A DNA stretch of 64,000 nt from Muribaculaceae bacterium (GTDB lineage: Bacteria > Bacteroidota > Bacteroidia > Bacteroidales > Muribaculaceae). The stretch covers positions 1 to 64,000 of the forward strand of contig JAFZAC010000044.1 in the NCBI GenBank assembly GCA_017548365.1, read 5' to 3'. The position numbers and the translations under genes are program-made. Shown here piece by piece: positions 26,795-35,895 of the stretch. Numbering within the stretch: the stretch's first letter is position 1; every line of letters begins with the position of its first letter. The notes beneath the pieces are model-generated. The model ran no database searches. It saw only the letters and a list, made by a program, of their open reading frames with translations, and had not been told where the DNA came from.

Positions 26795-28675
26795 ATGGAA
26801 ATTATGGGAATCAAGAAAAGTGTGTTAAAATTTACCATTTTTTCTTGTATAATTGCGTGTTTTTTTATTGGATGTAAAAAAGGAGAAGAAAACAAAGAAC
26901 TAGTTCATATAGATTCTCTTATTTTACAAAAGCAATATGAGACTGCACTTAAAAAGATAAGCGCAATAGACGCAAGCAACTTTACAGACAGTGATAAGGC
27001 CTATTATTCATTGCTGAAAACACAAGCTGATTATAAGAATTACATTGTTGCAACAACTGACAGTGCAATTAATTATGCCGTAGACTATTACAGTAATTCA
27101 ACGGACAAAGAAAAATATATTCGCTCACTCATTTATCAGGGTTGTGTCAATGAAGAACTTGGAAATCTTGAAAAAGCTGTTAATTGTTATCATAAAGCTG
27201 ATGATGTTGCCGATAAAGATGATTTACAGAATAAAGCTTTTGCTAAAATGAGGCTTGGATTGTTATATCAAAATCAAATTTTTGAAGCAAAATCATTAGC
27301 CGTTGAAAAACTAAAAGAAGCCCAACAATTATATCACCTCATAGGAGACAAACATTATGAATTAGGGTGTTTGGGAGAACTTGGTGGTCTATATAGTAAC
27401 AACCCAGAAAAAGAAGATAGTGCTCTTTATTATATAGAAACCGCAATCAAATTAGCGAAATCAGAGAATGAGGAATATTTGTTATTTGCGAATTTATATA
27501 GCAAAGCACTATATTATTTAAACATAAAACATGATTACAGTAAATCAAAGCAAGCCGCAAAAGATGCGGTTTCACTAAAAGAAGTTATAGACCATCCAAG
27601 AGCGCATTACTGTTTAGCCAAATCATATCTTAAACTTAACGACCTAGATTCTGCTAAGATCATATTAAGGTATGCACCACCTATGTCAAATGATGTGGAC
27701 AGTATTTCGTATCTGTCTTTAATGTCGGAAATATTTAAAGAAGAGGGTAATTTAAAAGAATCTTTTCATTACTATGATATGGCACATTTAATCGCAGATT
27801 CAATTATGAACAATAGCCTTAATCATAGATTACGAGAAGTCGAAAAGAAATATGACACTCAAAAAGTTGAACTTAAGAATGAGAGATTAAGTTCAGAGCT
27901 GAAAACTTCACTATTAACAGCAGCAGTTATAGCAATTATTTCACTCGTGTTACTTCTGTTTGCTATTAGATTCCGTCAGAAACTAAAAATGAAAGAGATG
28001 GAAAATGAATTAATTAATGCAGACCTTGCCTCGTCGCTTGAGGATTTAAATAAAATGCAGAAAACTTTAAATCAATATGATAAAAAGCTGAGTGAGATAA
28101 AACAAGAGTATAAAAATACAATCATTGCATCCGAATCACAAGTCTCAAAATTGAAGAGCGAGATTGAGGATGCAAACAGGTCCATAGTCTTAAATGAACA
28201 AGAGCGAGAGACTCTGAATAGGCAAATACTTGAATTGGAAGAGAAAGAGAAACGGTCTAGTGAGATGAAGTCGGTGATTAGAGAGCAAATTAATGTTGTT
28301 CGTGAATTACTCAATTCTTCTTATGAGCGTAATCCTGAGACATTCACTAAAATATTCAACTCATCAATGACTTTGCCGAATCGTTTTTCTAAGAGCAACT
28401 ATTATTGGTCAAATCTATATCTTATAACAAATGATTTCTTTGATGACATCCTCGTAAAAGCTCAAGACATGGCTGGAGGAAAACTGAATGATGACGAATT
28501 GTTCATCTTAGCCCTATGTTGCTGGGGTTTTCCGAGGCAAGGGATTATGATTTGCATGAAATATAAAAACCTTGCTTCAGTAACTAACAAAAAAGTAAAA
28601 GTCGCGAGAAAACTTAAGGTAAAAAATATGGAAGAGTTCTTAACTCTCTATCGTGACAATAAAGAAATCGAATAA
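26795..28675 (+). CDS. TPR lipoprotein-type membrane regulator, paralogue of 50492-52192
   Basis: A 626-residue protein. Lipobox-like IACFFIGC at about 19-26 follows a signal segment; TPR repeats fill about 30-340 (YIRSLIYQGCVNEELGNLEK is one). A membrane segment TAAVIAIISLVLLLFAIRF (about 373-391) is followed by a long coiled coil and a C-terminal helical domain with GGKLNDDELFILALCCWGF and KKVKVARKLKV, reminiscent of a helix-turn-helix. The layout suggests a periplasmic sensor linked to a cytosolic DNA-binding part (DUF6377-like, recalled and not checked). It is divergent from the secreted-protein cluster and is probably its regulator. ATG at 26795 or 26804. Confidence 0.65.
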   Translation: MEIMGIKKSVLKFTIFSCIIACFFIGCKKGEENKELVHIDSLILQKQYETALKKISAIDASNFTDSDKAYYSLLKTQADYKNYIVATTDSAINYAVDYYSNSTDKEKYIRSLIYQGCVNEELGNLEKAVNCYHKADDVADKDDLQNKAFAKMRLGLLYQNQIFEAKSLAVEKLKEAQQLYHLIGDKHYELGCLGELGGLYSNNPEKEDSALYYIETAIKLAKSENEEYLLFANLYSKALYYLNIKHDYSKSKQAAKDAVSLKEVIDHPRAHYCLAKSYLKLNDLDSAKIILRYAPPMSNDVDSISYLSLMSEIFKEEGNLKESFHYYDMAHLIADSIMNNSLNHRLREVEKKYDTQKVELKNERLSSELKTSLLTAAVIAIISLVLLLFAIRFRQKLKMKEMENELINADLASSLEDLNKMQKTLNQYDKKLSEIKQEYKNTIIASESQVSKLKSEIEDANRSIVLNEQERETLNRQILELEEKEKRSSEMKSVIREQINVVRELLNSSYERNPETFTKIFNSSMTLPNRFSKSNYYWSNLYLITNDFFDDILVKAQDMAGGKLNDDELFILALCCWGFPRQGIMICMKYKNLASVTNKKVKVARKLKVKNMEEFLTLYRDNKEIE

Positions 28676-28697
28676 GAACAGTACACATTTATTATAT

Positions 28698-28745
28698 ATG
28701 TCGTGTCAATATTGCTTTTGGCACGACATTTTTACAAAAATTTAG
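28698..28745 (+). terminator. Rho-independent terminator of the TPR gene
   Basis: ATGTCGTG (28698-28705) pairs with CACGACAT (28732-28739), followed by TTTTTA on the plus strand. Confidence 0.75.
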
Positions 28746-28758
28746 TAATCAATAACAA

Positions 28759-29493
28759 TCATCGCTTATTTGAACAGAAAAGGCGCAGCACTTGGCGAGG
28801 AGCTTTCCCTGATGGATGTAGATCACTCTTATAAAAAATAAGATTGCCTTGCTCATCAATATCATAATCTATGTAGCACCTATCGCTCCATTCAAAGCGT
28901 TTCACGCGATTCCCAGTGTAAATCTGGAAGCCACTAAAATCTTTCATATTGCCGTCTTCGTTGAAAATGGCATTCATTACATCATGAGAAACCTCCAGCT
29001 TTATCTCACTCCCTTCATTCAATGAGGAAAACACTTCAGTGGACACGGGAAACGACAAAATGCCATTGTCACCATCAATCAATGTGGGCAGAATAAAATG
29101 AGAAGGAATCTCTTCGAAAGAATCAGCCTCTGCCAAGATTAACGCTTGCTCTTTGGACACATAAATGGGTTTGTCGAACACATAAGCCTCATTGACCTCA
29201 TAGAGAAATCCGTGCCTCATAAGATTATTGCCCTCAAACTTGATTAGACATGAAACCACCACATAACCTATAACGGCTTTTGTTGGCAGCAAATTAGGTA
29301 GAACGCCAAAGAGTTGTTGGTTTCTCAGCATTTGTATCTGCTCAATCGAGCGTTCTGAATTTAATACTTGTTCGTCCGCATAGATATACACACAGTCGAA
29401 CTTTTCAAGTTGTGCATCTGAATGCACAAGTCTCAGCACACCAGCGCAAAGTTTAGACGCATAGGGCTGCGGGATAAATTCAATTTTACCCAT
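28759..29493 (-). CDS. ASCH/PUA-like domain protein, unknown role
   Basis: A 244-residue protein from the ATG at 29493, preferred over the upstream in-frame start at 29568 because AAAGAAATT lies just before it. The N-terminal block EFIPQPYASKLCAGVLRLVH, followed by VIGYVVVSCLIKF and FDKPIYV, has the spacing of an ASCH domain, a PUA-like RNA- or nucleotide-binding fold. The C-terminal half has no recognised domain. It lies on the same strand just downstream of the terminase gene, after a terminator, so it may be a phage accessory gene with its own transcript. Confidence 0.5.
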   Translation of the reverse strand: MGKIEFIPQPYASKLCAGVLRLVHSDAQLEKFDCVYIYADEQVLNSERSIEQIQMLRNQQLFGVLPNLLPTKAVIGYVVVSCLIKFEGNNLMRHGFLYEVNEAYVFDKPIYVSKEQALILAEADSFEEIPSHFILPTLIDGDNGILSFPVSTEVFSSLNEGSEIKLEVSHDVMNAIFNEDGNMKDFSGFQIYTGNRVKRFEWSDRCYIDYDIDEQGNLIFYKSDLHPSGKAPRQVLRLFCSNKR

Positions 29494-29608
29494 ATTAATT
29501 TCTTTTTTTGTGAAACAAAATGATGCCTTTTCACACTTCAAAAAGGCAATCCACAAGCGAAATAACACAATCCCTTTTGCGTAACTTTTTGCATTATCAT
29601 GAAAAGTG

Positions 29609-29631
29609 AAAAAAATAACACGAACGTGTCA
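29609..29631 (-). terminator. terminator after the terminase gene
   Basis: On the minus strand TGACAC and GTGTTA (29626-29631 with 29616-29621) form a short stem with a 4-nt loop, followed by seven T (29609-29615). It closes the packaging operon. Confidence 0.55.
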
Positions 29632-29649
29632 TCTCTTTACTACTCAAAT

Positions 29650-31281
29650 TTATAGGACACCGCTGGAATTTATACCAAAACTATCTCTATAAGGAAATTT
29701 CTCACAACCGATATAAAGAGTGTCAAAAGCATCTGTTCCATCGGTGCGATGCTGGAGCAGATCTTCCTCCGTTTCTGCAAGTTTTTCTCCACCTTTATCC
29801 TTGCGAAATCCATTCCGTCCTCTTGTGACTCCAGCCGTTTGAATCGACAGTATCAAGTCATCATTATTTTGGCGGTTGAAGAATGGCATTAGCCTTTGTT
29901 TTCCAGCGAAACCTTGATTTATCAGTAGGTATTTCTCATCGTGGCGCATGGGATTGCCGAGGTTTATGTCCTCCACTTGCCATCCGTGCCGTTCAAACTC
30001 ATGGCACACCACCCAGTGGAAGTCCTGCTCATTTACTGCATAGTTCCCACCAAGAGCCGTGCTGTCATAGTAATATACCACAGTTTTATTCTCATGATTG
30101 ACATAGTAGCGGCAGAAGTCATCAATCAGCGCAGGAATCTTACGTTCAAACTTTGTGTAGAATGACTTTATCACATTCAGCCTACGGCCATCAGGTTGTC
30201 CAGCCACAATCCAGTTTATATTAGCGTTATAGTCCATCCCTATGCAGATTGGAGCAAGACTATTAACGTCCTTGTCTGCTCTGCTGTCAACCTGCAATGG
30301 GTCGAACTCATAACCCAAACTATCCAAATAATCAAAGTCGCTTGCGTTGTATTTATGACCCTCCCTCATCGACGAGTAGAAACCATCCTTGGCGATTCCT
30401 ATTCTTTGACATAGAATCGAGGTCTGAAAAGTCTTTGGTGTAAGGTCACGCTTCATCTGCTTGATGTATGACTCCCCAAGCAGCTGCAGGTTCTCAATCG
30501 ATGAGTACTCTTTGTAGTACACCGCCACTGACCGCATACGGTTCAGGTTGCGGTCCAACCTACGGATGTACTTCCTCAGATAGTTTGGAACATCGAAGCC
30601 TTTCTCTTTGAATGAGCGTACACGTTCCTTAACCTTCCAGATCTCATAAACAGTACCCTCGATAGCTTCTATAAGCTCAGGATCCATCTTGTCTTTGTAG
30701 TGGAGGAACCACGAACCCTTTTGAGTCTGCGGCATATCAGAAAGAATCATCACAGAGTGATTGTACGAATGACTGCCGAAGTACGACTTGATTCCGCCGT
30801 TTGCTGGAAGCGTCTCATCTTTTAGACGCTCGTAGTCAATAAACTTCGCCTCATCGATAAGGAGCCACGAGAGCGTCAGCGAGTTCGAGCTGCCTGGTCT
30901 GTCCTGTGATATAAGAATGGCACAAGAACCATTATAAAATGAAATCACATGCTCATATTCCGCTGGCTCTATTATTGGCTTGCCGAATGATTTTGGTGGC
31001 TTGCGCCCAATCACATAATGAATGCCATTGATATAGCCCCATCTTTTCCATGCTGCAAGCAGACCAGGTATTGTATTCGTCAGACCATGTTTATATGTCG
31101 GTACTACTATGCCGCCAGTAGAGCCAGGCATTCTCTGCATATTACGAAGCACGAAAGGCGAAGCAATGGAATCCGTCTTTCCAGTGCGTCGCCCAGCCAC
31201 TATCACGGTGGTATTGGCACCGATTAACTGAGTTAACCTCTGTGGCGTATTAAAGTATATCCTCTTCGGGTTTGCCATCAT
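29650..31281 (-). CDS. phage terminase large subunit
   Basis: About 543 residues from the ATG at 31281 (MMANPKRIYFNT), chosen because GAGGAACAG lies just upstream; a longer in-frame start at 31332 is possible. Walker A is IVAGRRTGKT and Walker B LSWLLIDEAKF in the N-terminal ATPase, and the C-terminal half has the RNase-H-like nuclease acids (ICIGMDYNANINWI; VYYYDSTALGGNYAV). It packages phage DNA into the procapsid and cuts it. It overlaps the upstream small-subunit-like gene by about 30 bases and is the last gene of the right phage block before a terminator. Confidence 0.85.
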   Translation of the reverse strand: MMANPKRIYFNTPQRLTQLIGANTTVIVAGRRTGKTDSIASPFVLRNMQRMPGSTGGIVVPTYKHGLTNTIPGLLAAWKRWGYINGIHYVIGRKPPKSFGKPIIEPAEYEHVISFYNGSCAILISQDRPGSSNSLTLSWLLIDEAKFIDYERLKDETLPANGGIKSYFGSHSYNHSVMILSDMPQTQKGSWFLHYKDKMDPELIEAIEGTVYEIWKVKERVRSFKEKGFDVPNYLRKYIRRLDRNLNRMRSVAVYYKEYSSIENLQLLGESYIKQMKRDLTPKTFQTSILCQRIGIAKDGFYSSMREGHKYNASDFDYLDSLGYEFDPLQVDSRADKDVNSLAPICIGMDYNANINWIVAGQPDGRRLNVIKSFYTKFERKIPALIDDFCRYYVNHENKTVVYYYDSTALGGNYAVNEQDFHWVVCHEFERHGWQVEDINLGNPMRHDEKYLLINQGFAGKQRLMPFFNRQNNDDLILSIQTAGVTRGRNGFRKDKGGEKLAETEEDLLQHRTDGTDAFDTLYIGCEKFPYRDSFGINSSGVL

Positions 31282-31888
31282 CCTGTTCCTCCATATTGAA
31301 TAAGTCTGCCTCTTCAAGGTCAGCCTCCTCATACTCTATATCTTCGATGTCGATATTCTCTGCCCGGTATTTGTTCAGCAGCGTCCTAATCTTCTCACGG
31401 ATGTTTGGAATAGGCTTGATACCAAGAACTGTCGGGTCATCAGTAGCAGTGAATGGCTGCACTACAATCATATCGTAGGGAACTACCTGCTCATCCTCCA
31501 GATCCACACGATTGAACTTGGCGTAAGATGAAGCTGCCTTCTCCATTGTCTTAGTATCCTTGCGTTTCTTCGCCATCTGGAATGTTTCAAGAATCATCTC
31601 GTTATAGCGGTAGCGATGAAAGTCACGAGACGCAGACGCAAGGTGTGGCAGAAGTGCTTTTACCACCTTCAGGTCAGAGTATGCAGCTGACTTCTCTATC
31701 CCAAATCGAGCCATGGCATTCTCCACGAACTGTCGGTCTTTTGCATCGGGATTAGATAGGAACCAGTTATATTCCTCACGGATGCGCATGATGCGTGCCA
31801 CCACCATGTCAGTGTAGCGCAATTCGAGATCCGACTTGGCAGTAAACAAGTCCTGCCTACATACATCTAATGTGCTAAGCTGTGCCAT
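31250..31888 (-). CDS. terminase small-subunit-like protein
   Basis: A 212-residue helical, acidic-ended protein. MVVARIMRIREEYNWFLSNP and FGIEKSAAYSDLKVVKALL resemble the DNA-binding helices of small terminase subunits; the C-terminus is very acidic (DIEDIEYEEADLEEADLF). It probably recognises phage DNA ends and recruits the large subunit encoded immediately downstream. Its ATG overlaps the stop of the 92-aa gene (TAATG). Confidence 0.6.
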   Translation of the reverse strand: MAQLSTLDVCRQDLFTAKSDLELRYTDMVVARIMRIREEYNWFLSNPDAKDRQFVENAMARFGIEKSAAYSDLKVVKALLPHLASASRDFHRYRYNEMILETFQMAKKRKDTKTMEKAASSYAKFNRVDLEDEQVVPYDMIVVQPFTATDDPTVLGIKPIPNIREKIRTLLNKYRAENIDIEDIEYEEADLEEADLFNMEEQDDGKPEEDIL

Positions 31889-32163
31889 TATTCATCGTCC
31901 TCCATGTCGAGTAGATTTCTGTGTGTATTCTCAATGGCAAGTGGCGAGCCAACCTGTGCCAGCATCATCTCCTGATGGAGCAGTTTCACTTTGGAAGCAG
32001 CCTTGCCACGTCGATAGCGCAGACTAACCTCCGTATTATGGTCGGCGATGTCTGAGCGCAGCTGTTCAGCAGGGACACCGAGTATCACTGCCATATCTGA
32101 AATCTTCAAGTAGATTGATGCGAACTGTTCAACCTGCTCTAACTCTTTATCTGTATATTCCAT
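31888..32163 (-). CDS. small helix-turn-helix protein of the packaging module
   Basis: About 91 residues from the ATG at 32163 (MEYTDKELEQVEQFA), preferred over a TTG six bases upstream. SIYLKISDMAVILGVPAEQL reads as a helix-turn-helix. It may be a second DNA-recognition component of the terminase or a late-gene regulator. It is coupled by TAATG overlap to the next gene. Confidence 0.6.
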   Translation of the reverse strand: MEYTDKELEQVEQFASIYLKISDMAVILGVPAEQLRSDIADHNTEVSLRYRRGKAASKVKLLHQEMMLAQVGSPLAIENTHRNLLDMEDDE

Positions 32164-32223
32164 AATCAAACTTCTTTTTCTGAATTCTTGTGCAAGCCGA
32201 ATACAGAGGCATGCTTGCTTGAA

Positions 32224-32754
32224 CTATGTTGAGGCGCCGCCAAGAATGCGCGTAGCGAATAAGTCATTGAGAGGAACCGAATGATTAGTTATTAAATCTT
32301 GAATTTGTGAGTGTAGAGTATTGAATATATCGTTGTCCGTTGTTATCACAGCACTCTCACACCTGTTACCACGTGTTAGATTTTGAGACGTAATGATACT
32401 CACAATCTCTCCTTGCTCACTTTTCACCAGCAGCACCTTGCTGTGGTTGTCAGCAAGGTAAGTGGTATCAATAACCTGCGTGATAAATGCCCATAGTTTC
32501 AGAGTCTTGTTTGTGGCTTTGTGGTCAAGCACCAGGTTAAACTGAGTGACCAGCCCTGACTTCTCAATAAAGTAGAGTCGTCGGATAAACTCCTCCGAGA
32601 TTGAGAATGAAGTTTGCCACACCTCGCTTTTACCCAGCTGCTTCAGCACCCAATCAAGAATATCTGCCACCTGCAAGGCATTAGATAGATAAGCCTGATA
32701 CGGTTTTTCCCGTATCGGCTTCAAATAATATCCTATATCTGCATTGCGTCTCAT
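32224..32754 (-). CDS. PLD-superfamily nuclease-like protein, single HxK motif
   Basis: A 176-residue protein with one phospholipase-D motif: ADNHSKVLLV (His-x-Lys) followed by IVSIITSQNLTRGNR. Single-motif PLD proteins work as dimers, often as nucleases (Nuc type). Its start overlaps the previous gene by four bases (ATGA), so it is co-expressed with packaging genes. A role in DNA processing during packaging or in degrading competing DNA is inferred, not shown. Confidence 0.65.
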   Translation of the reverse strand: MRRNADIGYYLKPIREKPYQAYLSNALQVADILDWVLKQLGKSEVWQTSFSISEEFIRRLYFIEKSGLVTQFNLVLDHKATNKTLKLWAFITQVIDTTYLADNHSKVLLVKSEQGEIVSIITSQNLTRGNRCESAVITTDNDIFNTLHSQIQDLITNHSVPLNDLFATRILGGAST

Positions 32755-33485
32755 TCAAGGATGCCAATGTCTTTCAACTCATTTGTGAGTTTGTCAGTAG
32801 GACTGATCACTTGTTCATACCACGAGAGGATCTTACCCTTAAGTTCCTCCGTGGGCTTCTTGCTATATCGGTTCTTGTTGAGGTTAATCAGGTTCACCGC
32901 CTTTTTACTTTGCTCACGCAAATCCTCAGTCAGAACCTGCTCACCATCTGCACCGGTGTAATGGTCATAGATTTCCCAATTAGAGTGTAGTTTCTTATCG
33001 AGCGAGATAAGCTCTTTGAGGAATGGGTACCTCTCACTGTCAGGGCAAGGTGCGCTATCAAGAGAAAGCGATCTCAGCTTCAGATGCAGTTCACGCATCT
33101 TCTGCACGATAGAAAGGTTCTCGACATAGAGAGCCTGGACTTCATCAGGCAGTGAGTCATGGTCAGCACGCTTGCCAGCCTTAAACTCCGAAGTAGAGGC
33201 AGATTCCTTCTTTTCAAGGTGTCGTTTTTGCACTATGCCATCTACCTGACGCTGCATCTGTTCCACTTGCTCGTGAGTCAATTGAGCCAGTCTGAATTTC
33301 AACCGACGTTTCAGCTGATATACTATAAACTCCTCACTTTGACGAGTGCGTCGCATCGTCAGATTGCGGTACATTATCTGGTTGCCTGTGAGTTTGAGCA
33401 GAAGCATTGCTCCCTCATTATAGTCACGTTCCGTTTCAGGCGTGTTCAGCCACTTTTGGACTCTTTCGGTAAATTCATTATTCAT
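32751..33485 (-). CDS. phage protein, unknown, helical
   Basis: A 244-residue helical protein with many charged residues (HEQVEQMQRQVDGIVQKRHL around 75-95). No catalytic motif or membrane segment was found. Its place between the phosphoribosyltransferase-like and PLD-like genes in the late operon suggests a head-assembly or packaging accessory protein. Confidence 0.55.
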   Translation of the reverse strand: MNNEFTERVQKWLNTPETERDYNEGAMLLLKLTGNQIMYRNLTMRRTRQSEEFIVYQLKRRLKFRLAQLTHEQVEQMQRQVDGIVQKRHLEKKESASTSEFKAGKRADHDSLPDEVQALYVENLSIVQKMRELHLKLRSLSLDSAPCPDSERYPFLKELISLDKKLHSNWEIYDHYTGADGEQVLTEDLREQSKKAVNLINLNKNRYSKKPTEELKGKILSWYEQVISPTDKLTNELKDIGILE

Positions 33486-33531
33486 ATTCCAAAATGTTCC
33501 AATGTTTCCAATTTTTTTATAACTATCAGTA

Positions 33532-34191
33532 TTATAGCTTGTTATTTATACAACTGTAGAAAACCACATTTTTCTTGAACTGAGTAAGCAGCTTCTTCAT
33601 TCCAGCGAGAGTCATCCCTGTCGTCACGAAGTCGTCAAACACGATTATGTTGCTCTCTTTTGGAAGATTGTTAATCTCAAACACTGCGTTTACACGTTGC
33701 TTGCTGTGACACAGTGCCACGTCCTCATAGAAAGGAATCCCCAGCGAGGCAGCTATGCGCTCACTAATCAGCGTCGCAAAGTTCTTCTCACGGTGTCTTC
33801 GTTTCGGTGAAGTGCATACAGCCCACGAGCCATCAGCTAGGTGGTAGCCCAGCGTCTCACTAATTACAGGAGTAATATTCTCCGCAAAGAATGCGACCAT
33901 ATCAGGATCACCTTTGATGTCCGTCAGAGTGCGCCCATATATCGACTTCTTCCAGATTGAGATGAAGTCCACATCCGAACGGCGAGTCAGACTCAGCTTA
34001 TAAGTGAAGTCGCAGCGAGCCTCCACAGTCTTATCCCATGACTTCCGTTTATTCACTGCGAACAAGTCCTTCTGCAGTGCCTTGTTTTGCTTTGTCGTAA
34101 CATCAACGACGAGAGAACCCTCACCGACCTCAGGGAACGTCAATTCGCTCAGTGTTCCCCTCATATCGATGGATGTTCTCTCGTCTGTCAT
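33532..34191 (-). CDS. phage-encoded phosphoribosyltransferase (ComF-like)
   Basis: A 219-residue protein whose C-terminal half carries the PRPP-binding loop IIVFDDFVTTGMT (about 185-197) typical of type I phosphoribosyltransferases, including ComF. The N-terminal half (1-110) is not recognised; ISIWKKSIYGRTLTDIKGD is its most distinctive stretch. Nucleotide salvage, or reading a PRPP-like signal, are both possible. It is embedded between capsid and terminase genes, an unusual place for such an enzyme. Confidence 0.7.
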   Translation of the reverse strand: MTDERTSIDMRGTLSELTFPEVGEGSLVVDVTTKQNKALQKDLFAVNKRKSWDKTVEARCDFTYKLSLTRRSDVDFISIWKKSIYGRTLTDIKGDPDMVAFFAENITPVISETLGYHLADGSWAVCTSPKRRHREKNFATLISERIAASLGIPFYEDVALCHSKQRVNAVFEINNLPKESNIIVFDDFVTTGMTLAGMKKLLTQFKKNVVFYSCINNKL

Positions 34192-34208
34192 GATTCAGTT
34201 GTCAGAAA

Positions 34209-34832
34209 TTAGGGGTCTGCAGTGTCATCTTCCGGGTCACCGTCCACCACTGGCTGAGCCTGCTGCTGGTCGGCATAGATGATACCATCCTCAGTTTCGA
34301 TCTTACCTTGATAGAAAGGAGCCGGGCACTCATCGGTCGCCTCCACGTTCAGAGTCGTGCTTGTTGTGCCAGTAGCACCTTGTCCCAGGTCTTGCGCCAC
34401 TGTTGACTTCACCTGCCATTTCTCGCTACCTACGACACGGAATTTTTTGCGTACAGTCTCCACGAGATATACGCAGTCGCAGTTGTTCACATAAGCAGAG
34501 AGTCCTGAAGCCTCCACGCCCACGCCTGGGTGAACAGCTGTCAGCTTGTTCAGCTGAGTCATCGATGGATATTCACCTTGCGCCTCACTTGTGAGCTGTG
34601 ACTTGTCGGGCAGGATGTCGATGAACTTCCAAGTAGCGTCAGCCACCAATTCAAAGTTTCCTGAATATGCTGCCGAAGTCAGGCGACCGTTCTGGTCACG
34701 TGTCAGAGTCGGCCATGAAACAATCTGGTCCTTGCTGATATAGTAGAGCCTACGCTTGATGCCAGGCAGCTCAGGCGTGCCTTGGCACCAGGCAAGAGAC
34801 CTCTGTATTGGAGTACATGTTTGTCTAGGCAT
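34209..34832 (-). CDS. phage structural protein, unknown
   Basis: A 207-residue protein starting MPRQTCTPIQRSLAWCQGTP, with YSGNFELVADATWKFIDILP in the middle and an acidic end. The type is familiar from Bacteroidales prophages, directly after the capsid gene, where a head-tail joining or tail-tube-like protein is expected. No catalytic motif. Function inferred only from position. Confidence 0.55.
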   Translation of the reverse strand: MPRQTCTPIQRSLAWCQGTPELPGIKRRLYYISKDQIVSWPTLTRDQNGRLTSAAYSGNFELVADATWKFIDILPDKSQLTSEAQGEYPSMTQLNKLTAVHPGVGVEASGLSAYVNNCDCVYLVETVRKKFRVVGSEKWQVKSTVAQDLGQGATGTTSTTLNVEATDECPAPFYQGKIETEDGIIYADQQQAQPVVDGDPEDDTADP

Positions 34833-34876
34833 AATGTTTCAGTTTTCAGTTGTCAGTAATCATTTGTCAGTTAGAA

Positions 34877-35842
34877 TCACGCTGCGAGTTCAACTACTTT
34901 CAGTTTCCGGTAGTCGATGCTCTCGAACTGCACGCCGAAGAACATGGTAGCGATGTAGGAGAGGATGAAAGGCTCATACTCCTTCACCATCACGCTCTCG
35001 ATGTCGCTCATTTGGTCGAATCCCACCAGCATGTTGCTCTTGGGAGTCACGTGGATGAACTTGCTGTCAGCCTTGTTGAACAGAGGCACGATGTGAAGTT
35101 TTCCGTTGCTTCCTTCCACAGTATTCTGATAGAAGTCGTTGTAGAAGTTGATACCTCCGTGGGTGAGCAGCATAGCCTCGTTGTACTTGTCTGCGAAGTC
35201 CTGCGAGCAGTACATGATCAAGTCCTGCGAGCGCAGGCGAGGGTCGAGCGAATAGAGAATCTCCTTCGCGATGTCCAGAGCGTTAGAGGTGGTGATTTCC
35301 TCCTCCAGTTGCATGTAGTTCTTATTCTCTTCCGAGATAGTGCCAGCAGTGATTTCTGCCTGTGTGATGGTGTCAAAGCCGTCAAAGAGGTCTGCGGTGG
35401 TGTCACCGTTGGCATTACGCACGCCATTCCAAATGGCATCATTGAGTTTCTCAGAGAGACCTTTGGCGATGAGAGTAAGCACGTGAAGCGCAGTGGGAGC
35501 TCGCATCTGTCCGTCACCTTTAGTGGCTGCCATATAACCGAGGATGGTAGAAGCTGCCGAGTTAGGCTCGAACTTGCAGTGCACCGAACCCATGAAAGTC
35601 TCCAGGGTACGGTATTCCACGTTCAGGTTAAAGTCTGATGAGCGGCTAGGCTTGTAAGGAGCGAACTGCGCCGTTCCGCTGATGGTGCCCACATTCTCCT
35701 TGTAGCGGATGCCGGGGCGTGGAGTCATGTGCTGCAAGGTGTCGTGACAGCCGATGATGGGCTGATAGAGGAGTTCCTTGCGCCACTTAGTCGCCGCCTC
35801 CTGAAATTCAGAAAGCGGGATAGCAATAAGTTGTCCTGCCAT
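34877..35842 (-). CDS. phage major capsid protein
   Basis: A 321-residue protein without signal or membrane segments. MAGQLIAIPLSEFQEAATKW starts it; NVEYRTLETFMGSVHCKFEP and the C-terminal FGVQFESIDYRKLKVVELAA are compatible with an HK97-type capsid shell. It follows the ClpP-like protease/scaffold gene, the usual order for a self-processing capsid module. GC content is typical for the phage block. Confidence 0.7.
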   Translation of the reverse strand: MAGQLIAIPLSEFQEAATKWRKELLYQPIIGCHDTLQHMTPRPGIRYKENVGTISGTAQFAPYKPSRSSDFNLNVEYRTLETFMGSVHCKFEPNSAASTILGYMAATKGDGQMRAPTALHVLTLIAKGLSEKLNDAIWNGVRNANGDTTADLFDGFDTITQAEITAGTISEENKNYMQLEEEITTSNALDIAKEILYSLDPRLRSQDLIMYCSQDFADKYNEAMLLTHGGINFYNDFYQNTVEGSNGKLHIVPLFNKADSKFIHVTPKSNMLVGFDQMSDIESVMVKEYEPFILSYIATMFFGVQFESIDYRKLKVVELAA

Positions 35843-35895
35843 GATGTAGAATTAGATTTAAGGTAAAAGATTAGATTTCAGTTGTCGGTGAGCCG

